The notes under the pieces: generated by a model | Database searches by the model: none | Told to the model about the DNA's origin: nothing | What the model saw: only the letters and a program-made list of their open reading frames with translations | In this document: piece after piece, positions 18,489 to 26,431 of the stretch | Layout of the letters: every line of letters starts with the position of its first letter | Numbering within the stretch: the first letter of the stretch is position 1 | Translations under genes and position numbers: made by a program | NCBI GenBank assembly: GCA_949289005.1 | Contig: CASEMQ010000070.1 | Coordinates: 62,001-126,000, forward strand | Reading direction: 5' to 3' | Source of the DNA: an uncultured Lentisphaeraceae bacterium | GTDB lineage: Bacteria > Verrucomicrobiota > Kiritimatiellia > RFP12 > DVOR01 | Length of the DNA: 64,000 bases

Positions 18489-20807
18489 TCACGCCTCCTC
18501 CTCGTCGTCCGAGACCGCGTCAGAAACCGCCGGAGCCTCCGCCCGCTTCTCACGCTTCGCAAACGACCGCTCCACCAACGCAATCTCCTCCCCCGTCAGC
18601 CCATACAGACGATACACCACCGCGTCAATCTCTGCTTGCACATCCTCTCCCGCCTCCGCGCGCTTCACCAATGCTACCAGCGCATCCGCGTCCGCAGACG
18701 CCAATGCCGCCTCGGAGGGAATAGGAAGCTCCACCAATTCATAGAGATTGACATGGTTGTTGGTGGACGTGGTACGGAAAACCCAGTCCAACAGCCGCGA
18801 ATTCAAGAGCCCGACTGTAAGTCGGGCCCTTCCTGGACTCGGCAAATATGCAATATTTGCCGAGTGCAGGAAGACGATTCTCGTCTTCCTGCACTCGGCC
18901 CTGCACGCATGGATACGGAAACGATCCGTCGTCCCCGTGATGTTCTGGCAAACGACGGCCTCGCCCTCCGTGTTTTCCTTCGCAAGAGCCTTGACGTAAC
19001 CATTCTCTTCGCCATACATCAGGGCATCATCCAACAGATAACGATGGATGTTTTCGCCCTTGGCAATCCGAATGGAGGTGGGCGTGTAAGACCGAATGTC
19101 GTCGAGGTAAATCGTGTTGATATTGCCCTGCCGTGTTCCAGTCAAGATTGTGGAGAGCGGGCGGAACTGTGTTTTCATCTTGAGGAAGATGTTCCCCTCT
19201 CCCGAATGCAACAATGGAAACTCCAGGTTGCGCCCGCCCTTGAGGAGGTCGCCTTGCGCCAGATAGGCGAACTGCGGGGCGGTCACGGAGGCGAGCGTGT
19301 TATGGATGGAGAGTGCGAAGGGCTCGTCGTCTGGGGGGGCTTTGCGGAAAAAGGCGATGCAAGTGCCCGTGAGGACGCTCTTGAAGACCTTGACCTCCGG
19401 GTCGTCGGTGTCCTTGGGGAACTCGATGACTTGGAGGAGTCGCGTGTTGCGAAGGAGGAGTTCGCGGGTGGCAGTGGAAGAGAGGTCGCACATGAGCGAG
19501 CTCTGGACGATGAGACAGACCACGCCGTTTTGCGTGGCGAGGTTGTAGCCGTGTTCCACAAAGACCTTGTAGAGATTTTGCTTGCCCTTGTCTTTGCCTT
19601 CCGACCACGGGAACTGGCGAGCGGAGTACTTACCCTTCTTCTCCTGCACATACGGCGGGTTGCCGATGACGATGTCGAACTTGTCGATGCTGAACATCCA
19701 CTGAGAGTCAAAGATGGGGGAGGGGGCGGTGGGGTCGTAGGGATCCCAATTGGCGAGGAGGTCGACGCCGGCGAGGTGTTGGGAGCGGAAGTAATCTTGG
19801 ATTTGGGTGCGGAGTTGGCGGTCTTTGGCGCGGAGTTCCAGTTTTTTGGCGCGGGTGTGGGCTTGGATGTAATCGGCGCGGAGGGTTTTGAGTTCATCGC
19901 GCCAGGCCTCGACGTGCTTGGGGATGAGGTAGTTTTCGCCGTCATTGAAGCCGATGAGGGAGTTTGCGATGACGAGGTGGGTTTCGAGGTTGGGGAGTTG
20001 GTCGAGGCCGTGGTTGGGTTCGTTTGGCTTGACGGTTTGGTCGCAGAGGAGGGAGATGAAGAAGCGGAGTTTGGAGATTTGGATGGCGATGGGCTGGATG
20101 TCGACGCCGTAGATGGCCTGGGTGATGAGGTGGAGTTTGCGCTCGTAGTCGGGGCGGGGGTCGCCAAGGAGGCCGAGGAGTTCGACCATGCGGTTGAGGA
20201 GGCCCATGGGGAAGGCGCCGGAGCCGCAGGCGGGGTCGATGGTCTTGAGGGATTCGAGGCGGGCGCGGAGGGCGGCCTTGACAGGGGCGGGGAGGGCCTC
20301 GATGGCGTCGGCGTCGTTGCCGAAGAGGCAGTCGAGGGTGGCGGCGTCGGCGGCGGGGGCGAGCGCGGCGCGGAGGGCCTGGTCGACCATGTAGTCGACG
20401 ATTTCGCGGGGGGTGTAGAAGGAGCCGGAGGCTTTGCGGGCGGAGACGCCGGTCTCGGGGTTGTAGGAGGCGAGGAGGTTTTCAAAGACCTTGCCGAGGA
20501 GTTCGGGGTCGAGGGCGATGTCGGCGTCGGAGGCGTGGTTTTCGTCGATGGTGAAGTCGTAACGTTTGAGGAGGGGGAGGAGGCCGGCGGTGCCGAAGAA
20601 GAGGCGGTTGGGGAGGATGGCGCGGCTGTCGGCGCGGCGGGAGAAGCCGTCGCGGTAGACCTTGCGGTGGTTGTCGGCCTCGTCTTCGGTGTCGAGGCAC
20701 TCGAAGAGCCCGCCGTTGAGATAGGGAACGGAAGCGAAGACCTTTACGACGCGCTCATGCGGCAGCCTGAACCAGGATTTGCCAACGAGGGGGGGGGGTG
20801 GTATCAC
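18489..20807 (-). CDS. Eco57I-type adenine-N6 methylase, C-terminal frame (out of frame with its N-terminus)
   Basis: This frame carries the catalytic core of a large Eco57I/PglX-like DNA methyltransferase. It has the SAM-binding TIDPACGSGAFPMGLLNRM, the catalytic NPPY (DIVIGNPPYVQEKKGK), and a target-recognition region containing QNITGTTDRFRIHAC and TSTNNHVNLYELVELPIPS. There is no independent start with a ribosome binding site. It continues the protein begun at 21792 once one C is removed from a C10 tract at 20789-20798. Together the two frames give about 1100 residues, a usual length for this family. A triple palindrome at 18809-18899 lies inside the coding sequence. The stop is one base before the helicase start, so the two are translationally coupled. 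Confidence 0.85.
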   Translation of the reverse strand: MIPPPPLVGKSWFRLPHERVVKVFASVPYLNGGLFECLDTEDEADNHRKVYRDGFSRRADSRAILPNRLFFGTAGLLPLLKRYDFTIDENHASDADIALDPELLGKVFENLLASYNPETGVSARKASGSFYTPREIVDYMVDQALRAALAPAADAATLDCLFGNDADAIEALPAPVKAALRARLESLKTIDPACGSGAFPMGLLNRMVELLGLLGDPRPDYERKLHLITQAIYGVDIQPIAIQISKLRFFISLLCDQTVKPNEPNHGLDQLPNLETHLVIANSLIGFNDGENYLIPKHVEAWRDELKTLRADYIQAHTRAKKLELRAKDRQLRTQIQDYFRSQHLAGVDLLANWDPYDPTAPSPIFDSQWMFSIDKFDIVIGNPPYVQEKKGKYSARQFPWSEGKDKGKQNLYKVFVEHGYNLATQNGVVCLIVQSSLMCDLSSTATRELLLRNTRLLQVIEFPKDTDDPEVKVFKSVLTGTCIAFFRKAPPDDEPFALSIHNTLASVTAPQFAYLAQGDLLKGGRNLEFPLLHSGEGNIFLKMKTQFRPLSTILTGTRQGNINTIYLDDIRSYTPTSIRIAKGENIHRYLLDDALMYGEENGYVKALAKENTEGEAVVCQNITGTTDRFRIHACRAECRKTRIVFLHSANIAYLPSPGRARLTVGLLNSRLLDWVFRTTSTNNHVNLYELVELPIPSEAALASADADALVALVKRAEAGEDVQAEIDAVVYRLYGLTGEEIALVERSFAKREKRAEAPAVSDAVSDDEEEA
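18809..18899. repeat. Triple palindrome inside the methylase gene
   Basis: Three hairpins follow one another. GCCCGACT/AGTCGGGC is at 18809-18827. GGCAAATAT/ATATTTGCC is at 18841-18861, extendable to 21 pairs with one mismatch (18829-18849 with 18853-18873). GCCGAGTGCAGGAAGACGA pairs perfectly with its complement at 18859-18899 around loop TTC. A 15-base unit CTTCCTG(C/G)ACTCGGC occurs three times in alternating orientation (18829, 18859, 18885), so the second and third hairpins exclude each other. The frame stays open through all of it. Confidence 0.9.
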
Positions 20808-21792
20808 AATCGCGGAAGAGGGTATTCACGCCGTAGGTCTTGGACTTGCCTTGGAAGGCTTTGTCGTCGGCGAAGGCGCGTTGATCCACGGGCTGGTTGA
20901 GGGTGGCGAAGAAGAGGTTTTGGAGGATGGCGTTGTAGTAGGTGCCGTCTTCGGCGGCGGAGGGCACAAAGTCGCGCAAGAGCTCCTTGCCCAGCCATTT
21001 GTCGTCAAAGAGGTCGTCGGGGACGAGGCCGCGCTCGCGGACGAACCAGACGAACATGAGGCGGGTGATGAGGCGGATGAGGTGCTCCTTGGTCTTGGCC
21101 AGGTCGACCTTGCCGTCGGCACCTACCGCGTCGGGGAAGCGCACGCCGGTCTTGGGCTCGGCGGCCCACTCGTACCAGCCATACAGCTCGTCGTAAAACT
21201 CCTTGGTGAGGGCCTCGACGGAGAAGCGGGCCAGGAGCGAGCGCGCCCCGCCACGAGCCTTCTCGCCGGGGCGGCCGAAGACGGTGACCTTGGTGCCGTC
21301 AAAATACTTGCGGAAGGTTTGGTTCTTGGCGGGGTCGTCCACCAGGAGGAAGGACTGGCGCTTGTAGTCGGTGGCCGCCTGGTCGCGCGGGGTGACGAGG
21401 GAGAGGCGGGTGCGGCGCTCGGCGTCCGAGCGGAAGAAGAAGAGCGCGCCCGGCACGTCCTCGCCGCCCACGCCGCCGCCCCAACGCTTGATGATGTGCT
21501 TGGCGCAGGCGAACTGTCCCTTGCGCTGGGCGCCGCGGCCGATCCGCGCCGTCGCCACCAGGAAGACCGGCAGGGCCACCTTGGCGCCGTCGTCCGTCGC
21601 CCACGCCAGCGTCACATAGCCCAGCCGCTCGGCCCTGGAGACCCCCGCCCGCAGGAAGAGCGGCTCCGACAACGGCAGGCTCAACGTCTCTTCCGCGAAG
21701 GAATCGAAGGTCGCCCGCACCCACTTCAGCACGTTCGCGCGCGAAAACGCCACCACCAAACCATCCGTCGCCGCCAGTTGCTCCATCGCCAT
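20755..21792 (-). CDS. Eco57I-type methylase, N-terminal frame, interrupted at a C10 tract
   Basis: This is the 5' part (about 336 native residues, then 8 out-of-frame residues and a stop) of the adenine methylase that continues at 20807-18489. The N-terminal domain (AFSRANVLKWVRATFDSF, YDELYGWYEWA, LITRLMFVWFVRERGLVPDDL) is the helical region usual before the catalytic core of Eco57I/PglX-like enzymes. I see no PD-(D/E)XK nuclease motif. Reading ends 35 bases after ten C; with nine C the frame joins into LVGKSWFRLPHERVVK and the protein continues. ATG 21792 follows AAGGAAGGA. A strong promoter lies 24-53 bases upstream. It is either phase-variable and caught OFF, or a sequencing indel. Confidence 0.8.
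   Translation of the reverse strand: MAMEQLAATDGLVVAFSRANVLKWVRATFDSFAEETLSLPLSEPLFLRAGVSRAERLGYVTLAWATDDGAKVALPVFLVATARIGRGAQRKGQFACAKHIIKRWGGGVGGEDVPGALFFFRSDAERRTRLSLVTPRDQAATDYKRQSFLLVDDPAKNQTFRKYFDGTKVTVFGRPGEKARGGARSLLARFSVEALTKEFYDELYGWYEWAAEPKTGVRFPDAVGADGKVDLAKTKEHLIRLITRLMFVWFVRERGLVPDDLFDDKWLGKELLRDFVPSAAEDGTYYNAILQNLFFATLNQPVDQRAFADDKAFQGKSKTYGVNTLFRDCDTTPPPRWQILVQAAA
20789..20798. repeat. Homopolymer tract (ten G on +, ten C on the coding strand) at the methylase frameshift
   Basis: The coding strand reads ACC-A followed by ten C and TCGTTGG. Nine or twelve C keep the gene in frame; ten do not. Tracts of this length slip during replication and are the standard switch of phase-variable methylases. 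Confidence 0.9.
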
Positions 21793-21815
21793 CGTTCCTT
21801 CCTTGTTTATCGTGC

Positions 21816-21845
21816 AGTATACGCCATCCCCCAGTCCTCTGTCAA
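21816..21845 (-). promoter_or_regulatory. Sigma70-type promoter of the restriction module
   Basis: TTGACA (21845-21840) and TATACT (21821-21816) are 18 bases apart on the minus strand, 24 bases before the methylase ATG. The perfect -35 stands out from the extended -10 promoters of the surrounding genes. Confidence 0.7.
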
Positions 21846-21924
21846 TCTCCGGGCGCCGGCAGGGGTTGTCGATCGGTCACGGGGGCATGCAATCGTTCGA
21901 CGCACCCTTGTCGGGGATGCGGCC

Positions 21925-21978
21925 AATCGTGTCCGGGGAAAATGCCCTTCCTTGAACAAACTTTCCCCGGACACGATT
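21925..21978. repeat. 17-bp perfect inverted repeat
   Basis: AATCGTGTCCGGGGAAA at 21925-21941 is perfectly complementary to 21962-21978, around a 20-base loop. There is no T-run on either side. It directly precedes dispersed repeat copy A. The rest of the 494-base gap between the methylase and the fumarase-like gene holds that repeat and the promoter above. Confidence 0.8.
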
Positions 21979-21983
21979 TGGAT

Positions 21984-22142
21984 CGCGGCGTACCTCGGGT
22001 CGGGATGCGGCGCGTCTCGGGGAGAGGTACGGCGCATCCCGGAAAACGACCCCTTGTATAGATTGAAAAAAGGGTTTTCGGCCTCCTTCGGCCCCGCCCG
22101 CTTTCAACAGGTTTTCAACGGTTTCGCAAAAGTTATCGACAG
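21984..22142 (+). repeat. Dispersed DnaA-box-like intergenic element, copy A
   Basis: The 5' half carries GAGGTACGGCGCATCCCGG and GGAAAACGACCCC, then TGTATAGATTGAAAA. The 3' end carries three related 9-mers: CTTTCAACA (22100), TTTTCAACG (22111) and TTATCGACA (22132). Start-to-start spacing is 11 and 21 bases, as in copies B, C and D. The element lies upstream of the restriction module and downstream of the fumarase-like gene. Confidence 0.85.
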
Positions 22143-22286
22143 GCTTTTGGGGCTATCGCAAAGGGGCGCGGGCGTGGCACGCGCAGGATAGGATGCCCTG
22201 CGGGGAAAGACCATGCCTTCGCGTCCCATCACCCAAAGACCTTTTGGGCGAACAGGAGGGGCGAAAAGAAAAACCGTGGACGGCGA

Positions 22287-22853
22287 TCAGCCGTGCAGGA
22301 GGGTTTGGAGACGGGTGGCGGCGCGGGCGGCGACGGTGGCGTAAAGGCTATTGCCGTGGGCATCCATGGCAACGGTGACGGGGAAGCCGCGCACGCGCAG
22401 GTGCCACATGGCCTCGGCGGGGCCGAAGGCATCGAGGAAGTCCACGCCTTCCACACCTTGCACGGCGGCGGCGATGGAGGCGGCGGCACCGCCGACGGCT
22501 TGAAGATAGACGCAGCCGTGCTCGCGGCAGGCGGCCAAGGTTTTGGGGCCCATGCCTCCCTTGCCGATGATGAGGCGCAGGCCGAAGCGCGCGATGAGCT
22601 CGGCCTCGTAGGGTTCCTCGCGCGAGGAGGTGGTGGGGCCGCCGGCCACCATGCGCCACCCGCCCGTGCCGTCCGGCACCATCACCGGGCCGCAGTGATA
22701 GAGCGCGGAGGTGCGCAAATCCACGCCGGGCGGCAGGGCGCCGCCCTCGTGGAGGTATTTGTGGAGGCGGTCGCGCCCCGTGTGGACCAAACCTTCGAGG
22801 GTGAGGGTCTGGCCCAGGCGCAGGGCACGGGGATCGAGCGTGGCGATGTCCAT
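22287..22853 (-). CDS. Class I fumarase / tartrate dehydratase beta subunit, stand-alone
   Basis: The 188 residues match the C-terminal (beta) domain of iron-sulfur fumarases and L-tartrate dehydratases: HKYLHEGGALP, ALYHCGPVMVP, AGGPTTSSREEPYE, LIIGKGGMG, CVYLQAVGGAAASIAAAV and MWHLRVRGFPVTVAMDAHGNSLY. In two-subunit enzymes the alpha subunit, which holds the 4Fe-4S cysteines, is encoded next door; none is present here. It starts 15 bases after leuA on the same strand, so both are probably cotranscribed. The start at 22853 gives the canonical beta N-terminus; the long overlapping frame upstream is shadow of leuA. Fumarate/malate interconversion is most likely, but tartrate or mesaconate chemistry cannot be excluded. 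Confidence 0.85.
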   Translation of the reverse strand: MDIATLDPRALRLGQTLTLEGLVHTGRDRLHKYLHEGGALPPGVDLRTSALYHCGPVMVPDGTGGWRMVAGGPTTSSREEPYEAELIARFGLRLIIGKGGMGPKTLAACREHGCVYLQAVGGAAASIAAAVQGVEGVDFLDAFGPAEAMWHLRVRGFPVTVAMDAHGNSLYATVAARAATRLQTLLHG

Positions 22854-22867
22854 GATATCTCTCGGCG

Positions 22868-24448
<1,581 letters not shown>

Positions 24449-25009
24449 CTTCTTTGTCCTGTTTTGTGTGGTCGCCTCGGGGACGGCGTGCCCGGCCTAA
24501 AACAATGGCCCCCGCCGTCAACCAACCCGCGGAGGCCACGTTCGTTTGCCTTGACACCGACGGCTTCACACCGCCGCGCGAAACGACCGGGCACCTCCGC
24601 GTTCCCGCGGAAGCACGCTAAGTCGAAGCAACAATGCGACAGCCATCCGTCTCATGACGCCCAAACAATACCAAAAACCCTCCCCCTCCCGCAAGACTAA
24701 TCGTCCACAATGCGATCGCGCCGTCAAACGTGCGGCGGGTCGCCTTTTGCTTGCGTTCTTTTTCCCATCCCCATATCTGTACCTTTCCTGTCCACTTTTG
24801 ACATTCGCCGATGGACGGTCGCGAGCACGAGATCGCCGAGAGACTGTTGTGTCACATCAACCGTAAAGGCCGAAAGGTCATTGCGACCGGAGACGGGCGG
24901 TGCCTTAAAAGCCGGGAAGTGGCGGTAGGATGGGGGCTGGCGATGCGTGCGGGGATGGCGTCTGTTTTCCTTCCCGCGGCGGAGCCGTTGGTTGCGGGAT
25001 TGATGGGGG
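24449..25009. other. Intergenic stretch without a supported gene
   Basis: About 560 bases lie between the leuA start and the small membrane protein. I see no convincing ORF with a ribosome binding site. An 8-base pairing CGCGGAGG/CCTCCGCG (near 24531 and 24593) and several short GC stems could belong to a leuA leader on the minus strand, but no known riboswitch or T-box motif is recognisable. Confidence 0.5.
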
Positions 25010-25015
25010 TATGAT
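24988..25015 (+). promoter_or_regulatory. Promoter of the small membrane protein
   Basis: TTGGTT at 24988 and TATGAT at 25010 are 16 bases apart, 30 bases before the ATG. Confidence 0.45.
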
Positions 25016-25045
25016 AGCGTATATGCCGTCGAAAGGAGGTTGACG

Positions 25046-25204
25046 ATGGATTGGTCTGTTGGTTTTATGGTTCCTTCCGGGGAGGATATTTATGGTGGCG
25101 GGGGTGGCGGGGGATCGCGCGAGGGTGGGGTGGCGTTCGGGATTGTGCTCTTTTGGGTGGCGGTTTTGGTTTATTCTTGGTTTGATTCGCGTCCCAAGCG
25201 ATGA
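25046..25204 (+). CDS. Small single-span membrane protein, 52 residues
   Basis: A strong ribosome binding site (AAAGGAGGT, five bases before ATG 25046) opens a 53-codon frame. It encodes a short head, a run of seven Gly (residues 17-23), and one transmembrane segment of about 18 residues (VAFGIVLFWVAVLVYSWF, residues 29-46). It ends in a basic tail SRPKR. A bidirectional terminator lies 30 bases after the stop, and a plausible promoter lies upstream, so it forms its own transcription unit. No known family is recognised. The pattern of one helix with a positively charged C-terminal end suggests an inner-membrane small protein with its N-terminus outside, but topology is inferred only from charge. 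Confidence 0.65.
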   Translation: MDWSVGFMVPSGEDIYGGGGGGGSREGGVAFGIVLFWVAVLVYSWFDSRPKR

Positions 25205-25233
25205 GGCGCGGGATTGGATTGTTGTTTGGGACG

Positions 25234-25271
25234 AAAAAGGCTCCCATCGCGTTGGCGATGGGAGCCTTTTT
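25234..25271. terminator. Bidirectional Rho-independent terminator
   Basis: A perfect 17-base stem (AAAAAGGCTCCCATCGC with its complement) surrounds a four-base loop and has A-run and T-run flanks. It ends the small membrane protein gene on + and can back up the hisG unit on -. Confidence 0.9.
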
Positions 25272-25308
25272 CGTTTCGTCTTGCGTCGTTCCGGCCGGGG
25301 GGAGGGAG

Positions 25309-25337
25309 AGAAAAAAGCCGCCTTTTTGGGGCGGCTT
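25309..25337 (-). terminator. Terminator of the hisG operon
   Basis: AAGCCGCC pairs with GGCGGCTT around a seven-base loop, followed by TTTTTT on the minus strand, 13 bases after the stop of the 28-residue protein. Confidence 0.88.
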
Positions 25338-25349
25338 GCAAGCGGGTGC

Positions 25350-25436
25350 TTACTTTTTGTGGCGGTTGGCCTTGATGCGTTTGCGGTATTTGTGCTTGGA
25401 CATCTTGGCGCGGCGTTTCTTTTTGATGGAACCCAC
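25350..25436 (-). CDS. AURKAIP1/COX24-domain (bS22-like) ribosomal protein, 28 residues, GTG start
   Basis: The frame reads (M)GSIKKKRRAKMSKHKYR and ends ANRHKK, which is the pattern of the tiny AURKAIP1/COX24-domain proteins. The mycobacterial relative is bS22 of the small ribosomal subunit, and the mitochondrial relative is mS38. The start is GTG at 25436, with AGGAG seven bases upstream. It lies 24 bases after hisG, is cotranscribed with it, and is closed by a terminator. Fifteen of 28 residues are Lys, Arg or His, as expected for an rRNA-binding protein. It is easily missed because of its length and GTG start. Confidence 0.8.
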   Translation of the reverse strand: MGSIKKKRRAKMSKHKYRKRIKANRHKK

Positions 25437-25460
25437 GTTCGTGCTCCTTGGTGTGGTTGG

Positions 25461-26330
25461 TTAGAAAATGACCTTGTTGAGGGCCAATTCGATGATGCCT
25501 TGCGCGCCGGCGGCGCGTAGGGCGGGGATGAGGTCGCGGACCTCGTCCTCCAAAATGACGGTTTCGATGGCGACCCAGCCTTCGGCGCTGATGCGGTTGA
25601 CGGTGGGCGCGTGGAGGGAGGGGAGGAGTTTGGTGATGGCGGGAACCTGGGTCTCGGGGGCGTTCATTTTGAGGAGAACGCGGCTTTCGGCGGCGAGGGC
25701 GCCTTGGAGGAGCATGGCGATTTGCTCGATTTTGGCGCGTTTGTCGGGGTCTTGCCAAGCGGTCTTGTTGGCGATGAGGCGGGTGGTGGAGGTGAGGACG
25801 GTGTCGACGATGCGGAGGTTGTTGGCGCGGAGGGAGGAGCCGGTCTCGGTGAGCTCGATGATGGCGTCGACGAGCTCGGGGGCCTTGACTTCGGTGGCGC
25901 CCCAGGAGAATTCGACGGTGGCGTTGACGCCGTGTTGTTCAAGGTAGCGGCGGGCGAGGCCGACGGCCTCGGTGGCGATGCGCTTGCCTTCGAGGTCGCC
26001 GGGGGTCTGGATGGGGGAGTCGTTGGGGACGGCGACGACCCAGCGGACGGGGCGGCTGGTGGCCTTGGAGTAGCACATTTCGCAGACTTCGTGGACGTCG
26101 GCGCCGTTCTCGTAAATCCAGTCGAAGCCGGTGATGCCGGCGTCGAGGAGGCCGAGCTCAACGTAGCGCGCGATCTCTTGGGGGCGGATCAGGCGGCATT
26201 TGAGCGTGGGGTCGTTGACGGTGGGGACGTAGGAGCGCGACGAGCAGGTCATGGCGAAACCGGCGCGCTTCATGAGATTGAAGGTGGATTCCTGGAGGGA
26301 ACCCTTTGGAAGGCCAAGCGTAATGGGCAT
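25461..26330 (-). CDS. hisG: ATP phosphoribosyltransferase, long form
   Basis: First step of histidine synthesis: condenses ATP with PRPP. The 289 residues include the N-terminal catalytic lobes (ITLGLPKGSLQEST, LGLLDAGITGFDWIYE), the PRPP loop DAIIELTETGSSLRANNL, and the C-terminal ACT-like histidine-binding domain (about 215-289: VLLKMNAPE, VNRISAEGWVAIETVI). This is the self-sufficient HisG-L form that needs no HisZ. The start at 26330 is preferred over the in-frame ATG at 26336, because AGAGA then has normal spacing. It shares a promoter region with the divergent D-aminoacylase gene and is followed by the bS22-like gene. Confidence 0.93.
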   Translation of the reverse strand: MPITLGLPKGSLQESTFNLMKRAGFAMTCSSRSYVPTVNDPTLKCRLIRPQEIARYVELGLLDAGITGFDWIYENGADVHEVCEMCYSKATSRPVRWVVAVPNDSPIQTPGDLEGKRIATEAVGLARRYLEQHGVNATVEFSWGATEVKAPELVDAIIELTETGSSLRANNLRIVDTVLTSTTRLIANKTAWQDPDKRAKIEQIAMLLQGALAAESRVLLKMNAPETQVPAITKLLPSLHAPTVNRISAEGWVAIETVILEDEVRDLIPALRAAGAQGIIELALNKVIF

Positions 26331-26354
26331 GAGCATTCTCTTTTGGGTTGAAAA

Positions 26355-26425
26355 ACCCGGATAGTATGGCATATTTGCTTGAGAGGCGCAAGTTTTTTGC
26401 GCATTTCGTTGGGTTGGGTTATACT
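26355..26425. promoter_or_regulatory. Divergent promoters of hisG (-) and the D-aminoacylase gene (+)
   Basis: On +, TTGCGC (26397) and TATACT (26420) are 17 bases apart; TATACT ends only six bases before the ATG at 26432. On -, TTGCGC (26391-26386) is followed by CATACT 17 bases on. The two -35 boxes form the palindrome GCGCAA-N5-TTGCGC at 26386-26402. Confidence 0.55.
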
Positions 26426-26431
26426 AGCGGC

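Noticed and set aside
14142-21792. Canonical DISARM or BREX system
   Set aside because: No DrmA, DrmB, PglZ, BrxC or BrxL is present; only a methylase, a PLD-SNF2 helicase and a truncated UvrD protein.
21984-22142. Dispersed copy A as an attachment site for the restriction module
   Set aside because: There is no matching copy or direct repeat at the far side of the module near 13955-14141, so it does not flank the module.
24449-24620. T-box or leucine riboswitch ahead of leuA
   Set aside because: Only short GC pairings are visible; no T-box sequence, no leader peptide with Leu codons and no terminator hairpin.
24811-25014. 67-codon frame upstream of the small membrane protein
   Set aside because: No ribosome binding site or recognisable protein, and it overlaps the likely promoter of the next gene.
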